A stretch of 64,000 nt of DNA from JASLQO01 sp002327525 (GTDB lineage: Bacteria > Pseudomonadota > Gammaproteobacteria > Pseudomonadales > Azotimanducaceae), in NCBI GenBank assembly GCA_030744435.1, contig JASLQO010000024.1:96118-160117 (forward strand), read 5' to 3'. Below the pieces are notes generated by a model that saw nothing but the letters and a program-made list of their open reading frames with translations, searched no databases and was not told the origin of the DNA. Positions 33,392 to 42,258 of this stretch are shown one piece after another. The number at the start of each line of letters is the position of its first letter. Position 1 is the stretch's first letter. The position numbers and the translations under genes were made by a program.

Positions 33392-34678
33392 CTAATCCAC
33401 CAATGTCTGATAGACGGCCGCCCGCAGTTCCCGTCGAATGGGGTAGGTGGACGAGGGCATCAGTTGCGTCAGAAACACGGTGAACAGATCCTCCTCCGGA
33501 TCCAGCCAGAAGAAGGTGCTGGCCGCCCCGCCCCAGTGGTGTTCGCCGACTGATGTGATGATGTGCGCCTTCACCGGGTCGATCACGACAGCGAAACCCA
33601 GCCCGAAACCGATGCCGTCGTATGAGGTTTCGCTCCACACCGGTTGTCCCATAGCGGCCATATCGCGGTTTTCCGGCAGGTGATTCTGACGCATGTACTG
33701 AACGGTCTTGCGGCTGAGGAGTCGGCTGCCGTCGAGTTCGCCACCGTTCATCAACATCTGACAAAAACGGGCGTAGTCACGCATCGATGCGGTCAGACCG
33801 CCGCCGCCGGACAGCGGTCCTGCTTGCTTGAGGTAACGACTGCCGGTGACCGGCTCCTGCAGTTTCAGACCACCGCGCTGCTCGGCATCGTCACTGGCAG
33901 GTCGGCTCACGCTGGCAAGATCGCCACCCGTTAGCGGTGTGTAGAGCGCTGTGAAGCGTTCCTCATTGTCACGTGCCACACAGAATCCGGCATCTGTCAT
34001 ATCCAGCGGTGCGAAGATGCGTTGCCCGAAAAACTCATCGAGGGTTTGCCCCGACCAGATCTCGACAAGACGCCCCAACACGTCTGTGGAGATGCTGTAG
34101 TTCCACTCGGAACCGGGCTGGCAGATCAGCGGGATGCGGGTGAGGCGATCGACCAGTTCCTCCAGATCTGCTGCGTCGCCGGGAAACTCTATATTCTCCT
34201 GGTGGTAGCGGCGGTCGACGTCATTTGCACGCATGAAGCCGTAGGTGAGTCCGGAAGTATGCGTCATCACATGGCGTACGGTCATCGGGCCGGTGAGCGG
34301 CATCACCTCATCAGCGCTTGCCTCGCCGCCGACCCATACCTTCGTTTCTGCGAATCCCGGAATGTACTTCGACACCGGGTCGTCCAGCTGAAATGCGCCT
34401 TCCTCGTAGAGCATCATGGCGGCCACTGACGTGATCGGTTTGGTCATGGAGAAGATGCGCACAATGGAATCACGCTTGAAAGGCTTGCCGGTTTCAAGTT
34501 CCGCGACGCCGGTGGTCTCGAAATAGGCGATGCTGCCGCGCCGGCCGATGAGTACACTGGCTCCAGCCAGGCGTTCACTTGAGATCTGTTGTTCCAGCCA
34601 TCGGGTCACGCGCTCGAGGCGATGCGACGACATGCCCACCGATTCCGGATTGACGATTTCCAAGGCTTGAGTCCTCAA
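33392..34678 (-). CDS. Serine hydrolase, beta-lactamase/esterase family VIII
   Basis: 428 residues without a signal peptide. The nucleophile serine is in FSMTKPITSVAAMMLYEEG (SxxK), the Tyr is in the later WNYSISTDVLGRLVE (YxN-like, here YSI), and a GEHHWGGAASTFFW region replaces KTG, as in family VIII esterases and relatives that hydrolyse esters rather than beta-lactams. Catalytic GxSxxA is not expected. It is 88 bases downstream of the molybdopterin oxidoreductase on the same strand and may be cotranscribed. The substrate is unknown. Confidence 0.88.
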   Translation of the reverse strand: MRTQALEIVNPESVGMSSHRLERVTRWLEQQISSERLAGASVLIGRRGSIAYFETTGVAELETGKPFKRDSIVRIFSMTKPITSVAAMMLYEEGAFQLDDPVSKYIPGFAETKVWVGGEASADEVMPLTGPMTVRHVMTHTSGLTYGFMRANDVDRRYHQENIEFPGDAADLEELVDRLTRIPLICQPGSEWNYSISTDVLGRLVEIWSGQTLDEFFGQRIFAPLDMTDAGFCVARDNEERFTALYTPLTGGDLASVSRPASDDAEQRGGLKLQEPVTGSRYLKQAGPLSGGGGLTASMRDYARFCQMLMNGGELDGSRLLSRKTVQYMRQNHLPENRDMAAMGQPVWSETSYDGIGFGLGFAVVIDPVKAHIITSVGEHHWGGAASTFFWLDPEEDLFTVFLTQLMPSSTYPIRRELRAAVYQTLVD

Positions 34679-34766
34679 TGAAACACAAGGCCGAGTCTAA
34701 CTGCATTCACAGAGCGCACGAACCTCGCACAGCCGTTTCTTCAGATGAGCAAGGCGGTCCAAGTAA

Positions 34767-37025
34767 TCAGTCCACGGCCTCGATACGTACCGGAACCGTC
34801 TTGTGCCAGGGAGTGCCAACGTATTCGTCCCGCAGATGCAGTGACGTGAGTTCGTTGGGCGCAGCACCATTTTGGATCACAGTTCCGTCGTCGTCTGGGT
34901 AGTCGAGCCCGAGTCCGTTCGGTAGAGACACGTGCCCCCGGTACATGCGGTCGGTAAGCTCGACCACGACGTCGAGGCTGCCGCGCTCCGAGGATATCCG
35001 CGCGGTGGAACCTTCGCCGAGATTGAGGCGCGCGGCGTCTTCGGGATTGATGTGCAGCGCGCCGTGGGGATCCTTTCGGCGCCACTCGGGGTTGCGCATG
35101 ATGGTATTCGCCGTGAAGGCGCGGCGCTCACCCGCGGCCAGCAGAAAGGGGAAGGCCTCGCTGGTCTCCTCGGGTTCCTCGTCGTTGAGAGTGGTCGCAT
35201 CGGCGAGGAATTCCCGTTGCTCCAGATCCACTCTGCCGCCGGGAACACGTTTCCAGACTTCGTCCCAGCCCTCCACGCTGGTGACCATACCGCTCGGGGA
35301 GGCGAGCAGTGCATCGAACAGGGCGTCGCCGAGATCCATGCCTTCGCCTTCGACACCGGCTGCGTGTACGGAATGCGGGCTTCCAGTGGCGTGCTGGTGG
35401 CATATGGCCCAAAGGGCTGCTGCATTGCGCATGCCATCGGGCAGACTATCACCGAGCGTGCGGTACAGAAGACCGGGTGCCACGTTCATGAGAGCGGGAT
35501 CCGCTGCCAGGGTGGCGAACACCGCCTCTCGAAACGCCTTTCGGCCGCCGCTTTGCAGTGCATCGCGCAGGTTTGCCTCGACCTCGTCTGGCCAGCCGCC
35601 CATGGCGGTGACCAGCCGGATGTGGATTTCAGCTTCATCCAGCGTCCCTTCGGCGGGTGGGAACAGGGGGGCACGCAGATGGAAGTGATTGTTTGGAAAC
35701 TCGAAATTGAAGAACGTCGCTTCCGCCTTTTCGTATTGGCTGGTCGTTGGCAAGACATAGTCTGCCTGGCGCGCCGTCTCGGTCATCGCCACGTCGAGCA
35801 CGACGCTCACCTCGAGCGCGCGCATCGCCTCGCGCCACTTGGGACTGTCGGCGAGCGAGTGCACCGGGTTGGCCGACTCGATGATCATCGCGCGGTAGCG
35901 GTTCGGGTGATCGGTCAGGATTTCTTCCGGGATCACGTTGCAGGGGACGAGACCGGAAACGATGCGCGCACCTGCCACCGGGCTGACGCCCACCTCGTAG
36001 CCGGCGCCGAAGGAAGTAAGGCCATTGGCGGTGGCGTGAGTCCCCGGCCGACCGAAGTGACCCGCCAGCACCCACACCATGCGCTGCAGATAGCTGACGA
36101 GTGTCGAATGCCGGTTCATCTGGACACCCAGATCTTCCAGCATAGAGACGCTGTCGGCATTCGCGATGAGATGCGCCGTGGAGCCGATCACCGCTGCGTC
36201 GATTCCGCATTTGGTCGCACAGTCGTCGATATCCGTGTGAGCGAACACATCGGCCACGGCCTTGAAGCCGTTCGCGTGCTCATCCAGCCAGGCGTGATTG
36301 ACGATGTCTTCCTGAATCAGGGTGGCGATCAATCCGGCCAGCAGCCAGGCGTCGCGACCGGGCTTCACCTGCAGGTGAATGTCCGCGAGATCGGCGGTCT
36401 CGGTTCGCTTCGGATCGATGACGACCAGCGTGCGGTCGGGGTCTTTCGCGATTTCTCTCACCAGCGCACGGGCCCGGTGCACGCCGTGCGACTGCCACGG
36501 ATTCTTGCCGAGAAACACCACCACCTGCGCGTTGTCGAAGTCGCCGTGGGGCCATCCGCCGAACATGCGGTTGGCGACCCAGAACTCCCCGGTCTTCTCC
36601 TGAGCGATGGCATTGGAGCGGAACTTCACACCGAGCGCGGCACTGGTCATGCGTCCGTAAGCGCCGGGTAGATGATTGCCCTGACCGCCGCCGCCGTAAT
36701 AGAAGATCGTATCTGCGCCGTGCTGATCGCGCACGGCGGTGAACTTCTCCGCGATCTCGCCAATGGCAGTTTCCCAGTCGATGGCCTCGTAGTTACCGGC
36801 CGGAGTGCGGCGCATGGGTGAGCGCAGGCGGTCGCTGCGGTTCTGGTAGTAGTTCAGACGCGAGGCCTTGTTGCAGAGATAACCCTCGGAAGCCGGGTGC
36901 GCCTCATCCCCGCGGATGCGGGCGATCTGGGTGCCGTTGTTTGAGAGCTGCACCTTCACTCCGCAGTTCAGCGTGCAGAGTATGCAGGCGGTGGACTTCC
37001 ATTCGCCGTTGTCGGCTCGTGTCAT
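34767..37025 (-). CDS. Molybdopterin oxidoreductase (DMSO reductase family), [4Fe-4S]-containing
   Basis: 752 residues from ATG 37025. The N-terminal cluster ligands are ACILCTLNCGVKV and GYLCNKASRLNYY (Cx2Cx3C...C). The bis-MGD body has DTIFYYGGGGQGNHLPGAYG, VVFLGKNPWQSHG, DPKRTETADLADIHL and SANPVHSLADSPKW; the C-terminal domain has LHINPEDAARLNLGEG and PNGLGLDYPDDDG. The residue that would bind Mo lies in a SNAIAQEKTGEF segment but is not a clear Cys or Ser. No Tat leader is visible, so the cytoplasm is likely, although neighbours are exported cytochromes. An upstream start at 37073 is possible; 37025 has AGGGA before it. Substrate unknown. Confidence 0.9.
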   Translation of the reverse strand: MTRADNGEWKSTACILCTLNCGVKVQLSNNGTQIARIRGDEAHPASEGYLCNKASRLNYYQNRSDRLRSPMRRTPAGNYEAIDWETAIGEIAEKFTAVRDQHGADTIFYYGGGGQGNHLPGAYGRMTSAALGVKFRSNAIAQEKTGEFWVANRMFGGWPHGDFDNAQVVVFLGKNPWQSHGVHRARALVREIAKDPDRTLVVIDPKRTETADLADIHLQVKPGRDAWLLAGLIATLIQEDIVNHAWLDEHANGFKAVADVFAHTDIDDCATKCGIDAAVIGSTAHLIANADSVSMLEDLGVQMNRHSTLVSYLQRMVWVLAGHFGRPGTHATANGLTSFGAGYEVGVSPVAGARIVSGLVPCNVIPEEILTDHPNRYRAMIIESANPVHSLADSPKWREAMRALEVSVVLDVAMTETARQADYVLPTTSQYEKAEATFFNFEFPNNHFHLRAPLFPPAEGTLDEAEIHIRLVTAMGGWPDEVEANLRDALQSGGRKAFREAVFATLAADPALMNVAPGLLYRTLGDSLPDGMRNAAALWAICHQHATGSPHSVHAAGVEGEGMDLGDALFDALLASPSGMVTSVEGWDEVWKRVPGGRVDLEQREFLADATTLNDEEPEETSEAFPFLLAAGERRAFTANTIMRNPEWRRKDPHGALHINPEDAARLNLGEGSTARISSERGSLDVVVELTDRMYRGHVSLPNGLGLDYPDDDGTVIQNGAAPNELTSLHLRDEYVGTPWHKTVPVRIEAVD

Positions 37026-37133
37026 GTACGGTTTCCCTGTTGTGTGTTGATCCGTCACTCTCGGATATAGCACGAGAGTGGTGGCGTTGCCATTGCAGCG
37101 CGCCGAGGAGTTGAAGCGCGCGCACCGGTGTAA

Positions 37134-37496
37134 CTAGCGTTCCAGAGAGCGAACGTACGTGACGAGTGCGGCAATTTCCACATCACTCAAGTGGCTCGAG
37201 CCGGGCATGATCGCCGATCCGGCGTATGCGCGGGGGCTATTCCTGATGACGTTGCCGAGGTCGGTGTCCGTGCCGCGCCGCCAATCCGCGTCGGTATCGA
37301 ACTTGTAAGTGTCTGCGTTGAATGGTCGCGGGCGCAGTAGTACCTCGTGTTCGATCTCACCGTCGCCGCGCCCTTCGGGGCCATGGCAGGACGCGCACAG
37401 CTGATCGTACAAAACTTTTCCCTGATTCTCTGCTGATGCTGCGGCGGGTAGCCACAGCACCACTAGAAAGGCGAGCAGTGAGCTAAGTCGCTTCAT
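37134..37496 (-). CDS. Secreted monohaem cytochrome c
   Basis: 120 residues with a signal peptide (MKRLSSLLAFLVVLWLPAAA) and one haem site CASCHGPEGRG, the class I cytochrome c pattern; a likely axial Met is in GSAIMPGSSHLSD. C-terminal helix IAALVTYVRSLER is typical. ATG 37496 overlaps the upstream lipoprotein stop (37483) by 14 bases. The 108 bases downstream to the oxidoreductase contain no recognisable gene. It may carry electrons between the oxidoreductase module and a terminal oxidase. Confidence 0.88.
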   Translation of the reverse strand: MKRLSSLLAFLVVLWLPAAASAENQGKVLYDQLCASCHGPEGRGDGEIEHEVLLRPRPFNADTYKFDTDADWRRGTDTDLGNVIRNSPRAYAGSAIMPGSSHLSDVEIAALVTYVRSLER

Positions 37497-38016
37497 TCGG
37501 TTCTCCTTTGACTTCGAATTCGAGCACGATGACCTCGAAGCGTTGCAGGTTGACCGACCCGCGTTTCTCGTGCACCTCGCCGTCTGCGAACACGGTGAGC
37601 GCATAAGCGGACGGAGCCGGTGCGCGCGCATCGTCGCAGCGCTTCGGATGATCCACACCCACACGGTAACGGCCGGGCCAGGGTGCATCGAAACGGATCT
37701 CCTCGATACGCAAGCCTTCTGTTGGCGTCTCACAGCGTATATCGGAGACGATACGCCCTCCGGTACGCGATTCGTGGCGCGCGAAGTAAACCGTGTCCAT
37801 GAGCGGATCGGTAACATACAGATCCAGGTCGGCCTCCTCGCCGAAGGCAAGCCGTACGACGACACCGCCGGGTTGCGGCGCGCTGTGTTGGGCGAGTGCG
37901 GCAGACAGACCGCTGGCTTCCTGTTCGAGCCGTGCCGCGAGTGCGGCTGCCTCCTGGGCTTCATCCGTACACCCATGCAGCAGCAACAGCGCGGCCAGTG
38001 TGGTCACGATCCTCAT
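37483..38016 (-). CDS. Lipoprotein with YfaP-like (DUF2135) beta-sandwich
   Basis: 177 residues. The lipobox LLLHGCTD gives a lipidated Cys 16. A helical Glu/Ala-rich spacer (EAAALAARLEQEASGLSAAL) leads to a domain with VVVRLAFGEEADLDLYVTDP, YFARHESRTGG and RFDAPWPGRYRVGVDH, which resembles DUF2135 of the YfaP family. Seven bases separate it from the propeller-cytochrome gene upstream, and its 3' end overlaps the cytochrome start. It is probably a periplasmic scaffold or substrate-binding part of this operon; no direct evidence of function. Confidence 0.75.
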   Translation of the reverse strand: MRIVTTLAALLLLHGCTDEAQEAAALAARLEQEASGLSAALAQHSAPQPGGVVVRLAFGEEADLDLYVTDPLMDTVYFARHESRTGGRIVSDIRCETPTEGLRIEEIRFDAPWPGRYRVGVDHPKRCDDARAPAPSAYALTVFADGEVHEKRGSVNLQRFEVIVLEFEVKGEPNEAT

Positions 38017-38023
38017 AGTGTAC

Positions 38024-39817
38024 TCACCTCGTCGAAGAGGTCGTTCCCGGATCCTGGTGCCGGCCCGGGATCAAGCGCAGAACACGCGGGACACCCGTTT
38101 CGATCTGCCACGCTGGTGCGTTGGAATTCGAGGTCCATACAGCGCCATCACGGTCGAAATCGATGTCGCGCGTGTAGGTGCTGCGGGTCGGCAACGGATA
38201 TACGGTGAATTCCTCTGCTGCGCTGTCGAAGCTGATCAGCGTGTCGCTGTTGGTACCGCAAATCCAGACTGTGTCGGTGCTCAGATCGACGTTCAGCGAG
38301 TAGGGCGTCTCGCTACCGAGCGGCTCGATGGGCAGCTCGAAATTCTTGAACTCGAGTGTTTGTGGATCGAAACGGGACAGCAGATTCGAGCTGAAACCCG
38401 GAATCCACAGATTACCTTTGGAGTCGAAGCGCATGCGTCGCGGCGCGGTGAACGGGGTGTCGATCATGGTCACTTCGAGCGTTTCGGGATCGATGCGTCC
38501 GATACGGTGGGCGTTCAGCTGGGAGAACCACACATCACCATTGGGTGCGATGTCGACGCCGTAAGGGACTGGTAGCCCGCCACCCTCGCCGCCGCCCAGA
38601 TCCAGATCCACGTGCTGGCTCAGCCAGAAGACGAACGGCAGCAAGCGCAGGGCCACCTCCTCGCCAAAGCTGCGCGCCGGCAGGCGCACCACTTCATGTC
38701 GGCCGTTCTCCGGGTTGTACATCCCGAAGTGGTTGGACACCGCGATGGTGTACCAGATGCGGCCACGGTCATCGATGCGCAGGGTGTGTGGGTAGATGCC
38801 GGCCGGTAGCGGTTCGATCTGGAACGAAGCATCCGAGGGATCGAACATCGCGAGGCGATTGCCGGTTGCGAGTGTGATCCAGACGCGGCCCTTCGGATCC
38901 ACCTGCAATGAATGAGGGCCGACGTGCATCTCCGTGTTGGACGGCAGTGCTCCGGACCCCATCACGCCGCCGAGGGGCACTTCCTCGCGGGGAATACTGA
39001 ACCACTCGCGCTTACCCCCAGGTATCGAGGGATCCATGCGGAACAAGGTGTCGGAGGACATGTCGACGGAATAAATGTGACCGCTCGGGTGGACGATCAT
39101 GTCGTGCTGCATGGAGGAGCGCGCGCCGAGTTGATACTCGTCGATAACCGAACGGCGCACTTCCGGCGATGGCGGCGGAGCGAATCCCGGTTCCTGCCAG
39201 CCCTGGGTCAGTGCCGGTACCGCAACCTCAGGATCGTACGCGGCATTGATCAGTTCAGGTACGCGGGCCGCCAGGTCGGCATCGAGGCCTCCGCCCATGC
39301 GTGCCATGAGCGCGAGCACTTTTTCCCACTCCTGTGTGTCACGAACGATGCGGGTGGCGGCGTTGCCCTGTTGGTGGCAATACGTGCACTGGCGTACGAA
39401 CTGTTCGCGGTGGTATTCGTTGTCGAACTTCTCCAGCAGCAGCGCATACCAGTGATTGGCGGGAAGTTGTGCCGCGACCTCGGCGGGATCCGTGTGCCGG
39501 ACCATGGTGAGGTCGAGTGCTGTCGCACCGTCTTCGGAGGCAAGATGGCCTCCCGAGATGAGATCTTTCCAGCCGATGCGCCGCACTCTCAACAGATGGT
39601 TGGTTCCCGCTGGCAGGCCGGTCGCCGCGTAGGCACCGGCGTCGTCGGTAAAGACGGTGCGTTCCTGAAACGGTTCGCCGAAGCGAAATGTGACCATTGC
39701 ACCTGCAATACCAGTTCCCTGCTCATCCGCGACGACACCCTGAAACACGGCCGCGTGGGCGGCACTCGTCAGTAGTATGCAACTCAGGCAGGTGGCTGTT
39801 CGGATTGAGATCTTCAT
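38024..39817 (-). CDS. Cytochrome c / carboxypeptidase-regulatory-like / beta-propeller (Vgb-type) protein
   Basis: 597 residues with a signal peptide (TATCLSCILLTSAAHA). A carboxypeptidase-regulatory-like domain follows (FQGVVADEQGTGIAGAMVTF). One haem site, QCTYCHQQGNAATR, occurs near residue 145. The C-terminal 370 residues are propeller repeats (MFDPSDASFQIEPLP; HRIGRIDPETLEVTMIDTPF; GRIWYTIAVSNHFGMYNPE) like virginiamycin-B-lyase/SMP-30-type propellers. It would sit first in the minus-strand operon and may be a secreted substrate-binding or electron-accepting subunit. This domain order is rare in my experience. Confidence 0.82.
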   Translation of the reverse strand: MKISIRTATCLSCILLTSAAHAAVFQGVVADEQGTGIAGAMVTFRFGEPFQERTVFTDDAGAYAATGLPAGTNHLLRVRRIGWKDLISGGHLASEDGATALDLTMVRHTDPAEVAAQLPANHWYALLLEKFDNEYHREQFVRQCTYCHQQGNAATRIVRDTQEWEKVLALMARMGGGLDADLAARVPELINAAYDPEVAVPALTQGWQEPGFAPPPSPEVRRSVIDEYQLGARSSMQHDMIVHPSGHIYSVDMSSDTLFRMDPSIPGGKREWFSIPREEVPLGGVMGSGALPSNTEMHVGPHSLQVDPKGRVWITLATGNRLAMFDPSDASFQIEPLPAGIYPHTLRIDDRGRIWYTIAVSNHFGMYNPENGRHEVVRLPARSFGEEVALRLLPFVFWLSQHVDLDLGGGEGGGLPVPYGVDIAPNGDVWFSQLNAHRIGRIDPETLEVTMIDTPFTAPRRMRFDSKGNLWIPGFSSNLLSRFDPQTLEFKNFELPIEPLGSETPYSLNVDLSTDTVWICGTNSDTLISFDSAAEEFTVYPLPTRSTYTRDIDFDRDGAVWTSNSNAPAWQIETGVPRVLRLIPGRHQDPGTTSSTR

Positions 39818-39915
39818 GGAAACCCCCGTTGACTGTATGAACCGAACCGTGTGAAGAAACTCGGCAGATTACCGAAATCTAACGCTCGCAAGCGATATTT
39901 GCAAAACTGGCGGCC

Positions 39916-40515
39916 TCAGTAGCCGTCCACGCGTACGACGGAGTCGCCAATGTCGTCTTTCGTGACGCGCCACCGCGAGACAGAGAGCCGGTCGAGAAAG
40001 CGATCATCGTGGCTGACGAGCAGCCCCACGCCACGCAAGCGCTTCAGGCTGTCCAGGAGAAACTCCCGGGCGTGGCGGTCGATGTGATTGGTCGGCTCGT
40101 CGATGGCGAGCAGCACTGGCCGTTGCCAGAGCGCGTGAGCGAATTGTGCGCGTTTGCGTTCACCGTGGCTGAGCGTATCCCAGCGATCGCCGAAATCGAG
40201 ATCCACGTCCAGCCGCCCGCGTAAAGTGAAGGCTTTGTTGGCCTAGTCCTCCAGGAACGCGCGGAAGGTGGGCGGAGGTGCGTCGGTCCGTTGTTCGCAA
40301 TACACCGCCCGGTCTGCACCCTGGATGGTACCCGACGTGGGGTGGAGTTTTCCGGCGATGAGTCTGAGCAGGGTAGTCTTGCCAGCGCCGCTGGCCTCAA
40401 CCACGCCGGTGAAACCCCCAGGCAGGTGCATCGACAGGGCTGAGATCAGGGGCTTTGTGGCGGTGTCGTGAGAAAATGTGAGATTACGAAGCGTTACGAT
40501 GGGGCCATTCGACAT
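39916..40515 (-). pseudogene. Half-length ABC-F type ATPase with in-frame TAG
   Basis: From ATG 40515: IVTLRNLTFSHDTATKPLIS, then EASGAGKTTLLRLIAGKLHP (Walker A with E in place of the usual first G). TAG 40243-40245 interrupts after FRAFLED; the frame then continues with LDFGDRWDTLSHGERKRAQF (signature LSHGE), PVLLAIDEPTNHID (Walker B) and GLLVSHDDRFLDRL (H-loop). Intact ABC-F proteins have two nucleotide-binding domains and 500 or more residues; only one domain is left and the second domain is absent. So the gene has both a nonsense codon and a truncation. Confidence 0.72.
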
Positions 40516-40560
40516 GACGTCCCTCCAAGACTGGTTGACTCAAAGCGGAATTCGTCTCAG

Positions 40561-40686
40561 ATGAGGGCGGTGCCCATGAGTTACCAGCTCGATGGGCGGC
40601 AGTACACCGTGGTGGTGGCAGGCGGGCACGGCATGCTTGGACTCGACCGGGGCGACGACGTCCTGGCATTTGCGCTGACACCCTGA
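40561..40686 (+). pseudogene. C-terminal remnant of a PQQ-dependent quinoprotein dehydrogenase
   Basis: The 41 codons MRAVPMSYQLDGRQYTVVVA and GGHGMLGLDRGDDVLAFALT match the end of membrane-bound quinoprotein dehydrogenases (family pattern: PxxYxxxGrQYVvvaaGGHG ... GDxvvAFaLP). Nothing of the preceding 500 or more residues is visible; immediately upstream is the start of the minus-strand ABC-F remnant. No own promoter or signal. It is interpreted as what remained after a large deletion. Confidence 0.65.
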
Positions 40687-40740
40687 CCCAGCGTCATTTG
40701 CCTCGTGTTATCTTTCCCGGTTTCTCAAGGGAGAAACACC

Positions 40741-41754
40741 ATGGGTAGTCTGGAACCGGGATCCGAGTCCTGGCTCGCCTCGGTGACCGAGGATATTGTC
40801 GAGCCCGGCCGGCCGATCATCGACACACACCATCACCTCTGGGAGCAGCCGACGCCCCTGTGGGGGCGCTACGTGTTGCAGGACCTCTGGCGCGATACGG
40901 GCTGCGGGCACAACGTCGAGAAGACGGTATTCATCGACTGCCACTCGGGTTACCGCAGTGATGGACCGGATCATCTGAAACCGGTTGGTGAGACGCAATA
41001 CGTTGCGGGTGTGGCGGCGGAGTCAGCCGCCGGGGAAGGCAAGGCAACCATTGCCGGTATCGTGAGCCATGCCGACATGACACTGGACGAGGGTCGGTTG
41101 AAAGAAGTGCTGGCGGCTCATGAGGAGGCCGGGCAGGGACTCTTTCGGGGTATCCGGCATGCCGGACCCTCTGATGACACCGGAACGCTCAGCAATCCCG
41201 GGCGTCGTGCCTGCCCTTACGGACGCGATGATTTTCGCGCGGGCGTGCGCACCCTGGGGGAGCTCGGGTACACCTACGACACATGGCATTTCTTCATGCA
41301 AAATCGCGAGTATCTCGATCTGGCGCGTTCCGCGACAGGAACGACCATGATTCTGGATCACTTCGGCACTCCGCTCGGCGTGGGTGCGTATGCCGGCCGT
41401 CAGGACGAGATATTCGCGCAATGGCGGGAGGACATCGCGGCGATCGCACAGTGTCCCAATGTGGTGGCGAAGCTCGGTGGTATGGCAATGCCGGACAATG
41501 GTTTCGGGTGGGATCAGCGGGAGAGGCCGCCGAGCTCTGACGAATTCGTCTCCGCGCAGTGGCCGTACTATATGCACACGATCGAGTGCTTCGGACCGCA
41601 GCGTTGCATGTTCGAGAGCAACTTTCCGGTAGACCGCCTGTCAGTGTCCTATCAGGTGTTGTGGAACGCTTTCAAGAAACTGGTGGCGGATTTTTCCGAA
41701 GAAGAGAAGCATGCCATGTTCTACGGTACGGCGGAGCGTGTCTATCGGCTCTAG
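40741..41754 (+). CDS. Amidohydrolase-related TIM-barrel protein (amidohydro_2 family)
   Basis: 337 residues, cytoplasmic. The metal-binding N-terminal motif is PIIDTHHHLWEQP, followed by EKTVFIDCHSGYRSDG and TMILDHFGTPLGVGAYAGRQ (second ligand group), and a C-terminal CMFESNFPVDRLSVSYQVLW (FxSNFPVD, the usual end of these barrels). Such enzymes hydrolyse or decarboxylate cyclic amides, lactones or aromatic acids. ATG 40741 has AGGGAGAAA before it. It stands between degraded neighbours but is itself intact. Confidence 0.88.
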   Translation: MGSLEPGSESWLASVTEDIVEPGRPIIDTHHHLWEQPTPLWGRYVLQDLWRDTGCGHNVEKTVFIDCHSGYRSDGPDHLKPVGETQYVAGVAAESAAGEGKATIAGIVSHADMTLDEGRLKEVLAAHEEAGQGLFRGIRHAGPSDDTGTLSNPGRRACPYGRDDFRAGVRTLGELGYTYDTWHFFMQNREYLDLARSATGTTMILDHFGTPLGVGAYAGRQDEIFAQWREDIAAIAQCPNVVAKLGGMAMPDNGFGWDQRERPPSSDEFVSAQWPYYMHTIECFGPQRCMFESNFPVDRLSVSYQVLWNAFKKLVADFSEEEKHAMFYGTAERVYRL

Positions 41755-41837
41755 TCAGCGCCTTATCCCGGATGGCTCCATCGCGGCTAAAAGCCACGAT
41801 TCCGTGATCATGGAGCATTCTGGCCAGGCTCCCTCGA

Positions 41838-42008
41838 TCAGACGTTGGGAACTATTTTTCGCATTGCGTCGGCCGATCGACGAATCAGCCTCCTGAGCGT
41901 CGGGATGTACACGTCTTCCAGCTTGTTGACGTACAGGTACGGCCTGCCCGTCTTGTGCTTTCCGAGTTTCGCGCGGTGGGCGATCAGAGACAGCAACAGT
42001 TGACGCGC
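41838..42008 (-). pseudogene. Remnant of a DUF1801 (YdhG-like) protein
   Basis: The segment RQLLLSLIAHRAKLGKHKTG and YVNKLEDVYIPTLRRLIRRS matches the C-terminal half of DUF1801 proteins (KHKTGK..LYVK.L.DVD...L..LI..S). It ends at TGA 41838-41840. Upstream (above about 42008) the sequence changes to unrelated code and the N-terminal domain is absent. This is a decayed fragment. Confidence 0.55.
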
Positions 42009-42016
42009 CTGGCGCA

Positions 42017-42157
42017 CTCGACCACGCCACGCCGGAGCAACTCGCCTGCTTTGGCGTGCATCCTCCGGGAGACCCTTTCTGGATGCAGATGATGCTCGCA
42101 CGCGCGGCGGCACGCTACCCGAACTGGGATCTGGCTGCGTACCGCAATGCTTTGTGA
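42017..42157 (+). pseudogene. C-terminal fragment of an unidentified protein
   Basis: A plus-strand frame reads ALDHATPEQLACFGVHPPGD and PFWMQMMLARAAARYPNWDL AAYRNAL (the second piece written in parts), ending at TGA 42155-42157. The composition and helix-breaking pattern look protein-like; the HPPGDPFW turn suggests an enzyme, but I cannot name the family. It abuts the DUF1801 remnant on the opposite strand at about 42010, so it is another gene end left by deletion. The rest of 41755-42258 holds nothing else recognisable. Confidence 0.4.
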
Positions 42158-42258
42158 TTGCGATGCGGTGTGCGGGTCGATTGACCAGAGGTGCGCACGT
42201 CTGCCACAGACACTGGCTGGGGTAAGATGTGTGTGTGTGCTCGACGGTAAGACGTAAC

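Noticed and set aside
34932..36671. Long plus-strand frame opposite the molybdopterin oxidoreductase
   Set aside because: Shadow frame; the minus strand has clear Fe-S and bis-MGD motifs.
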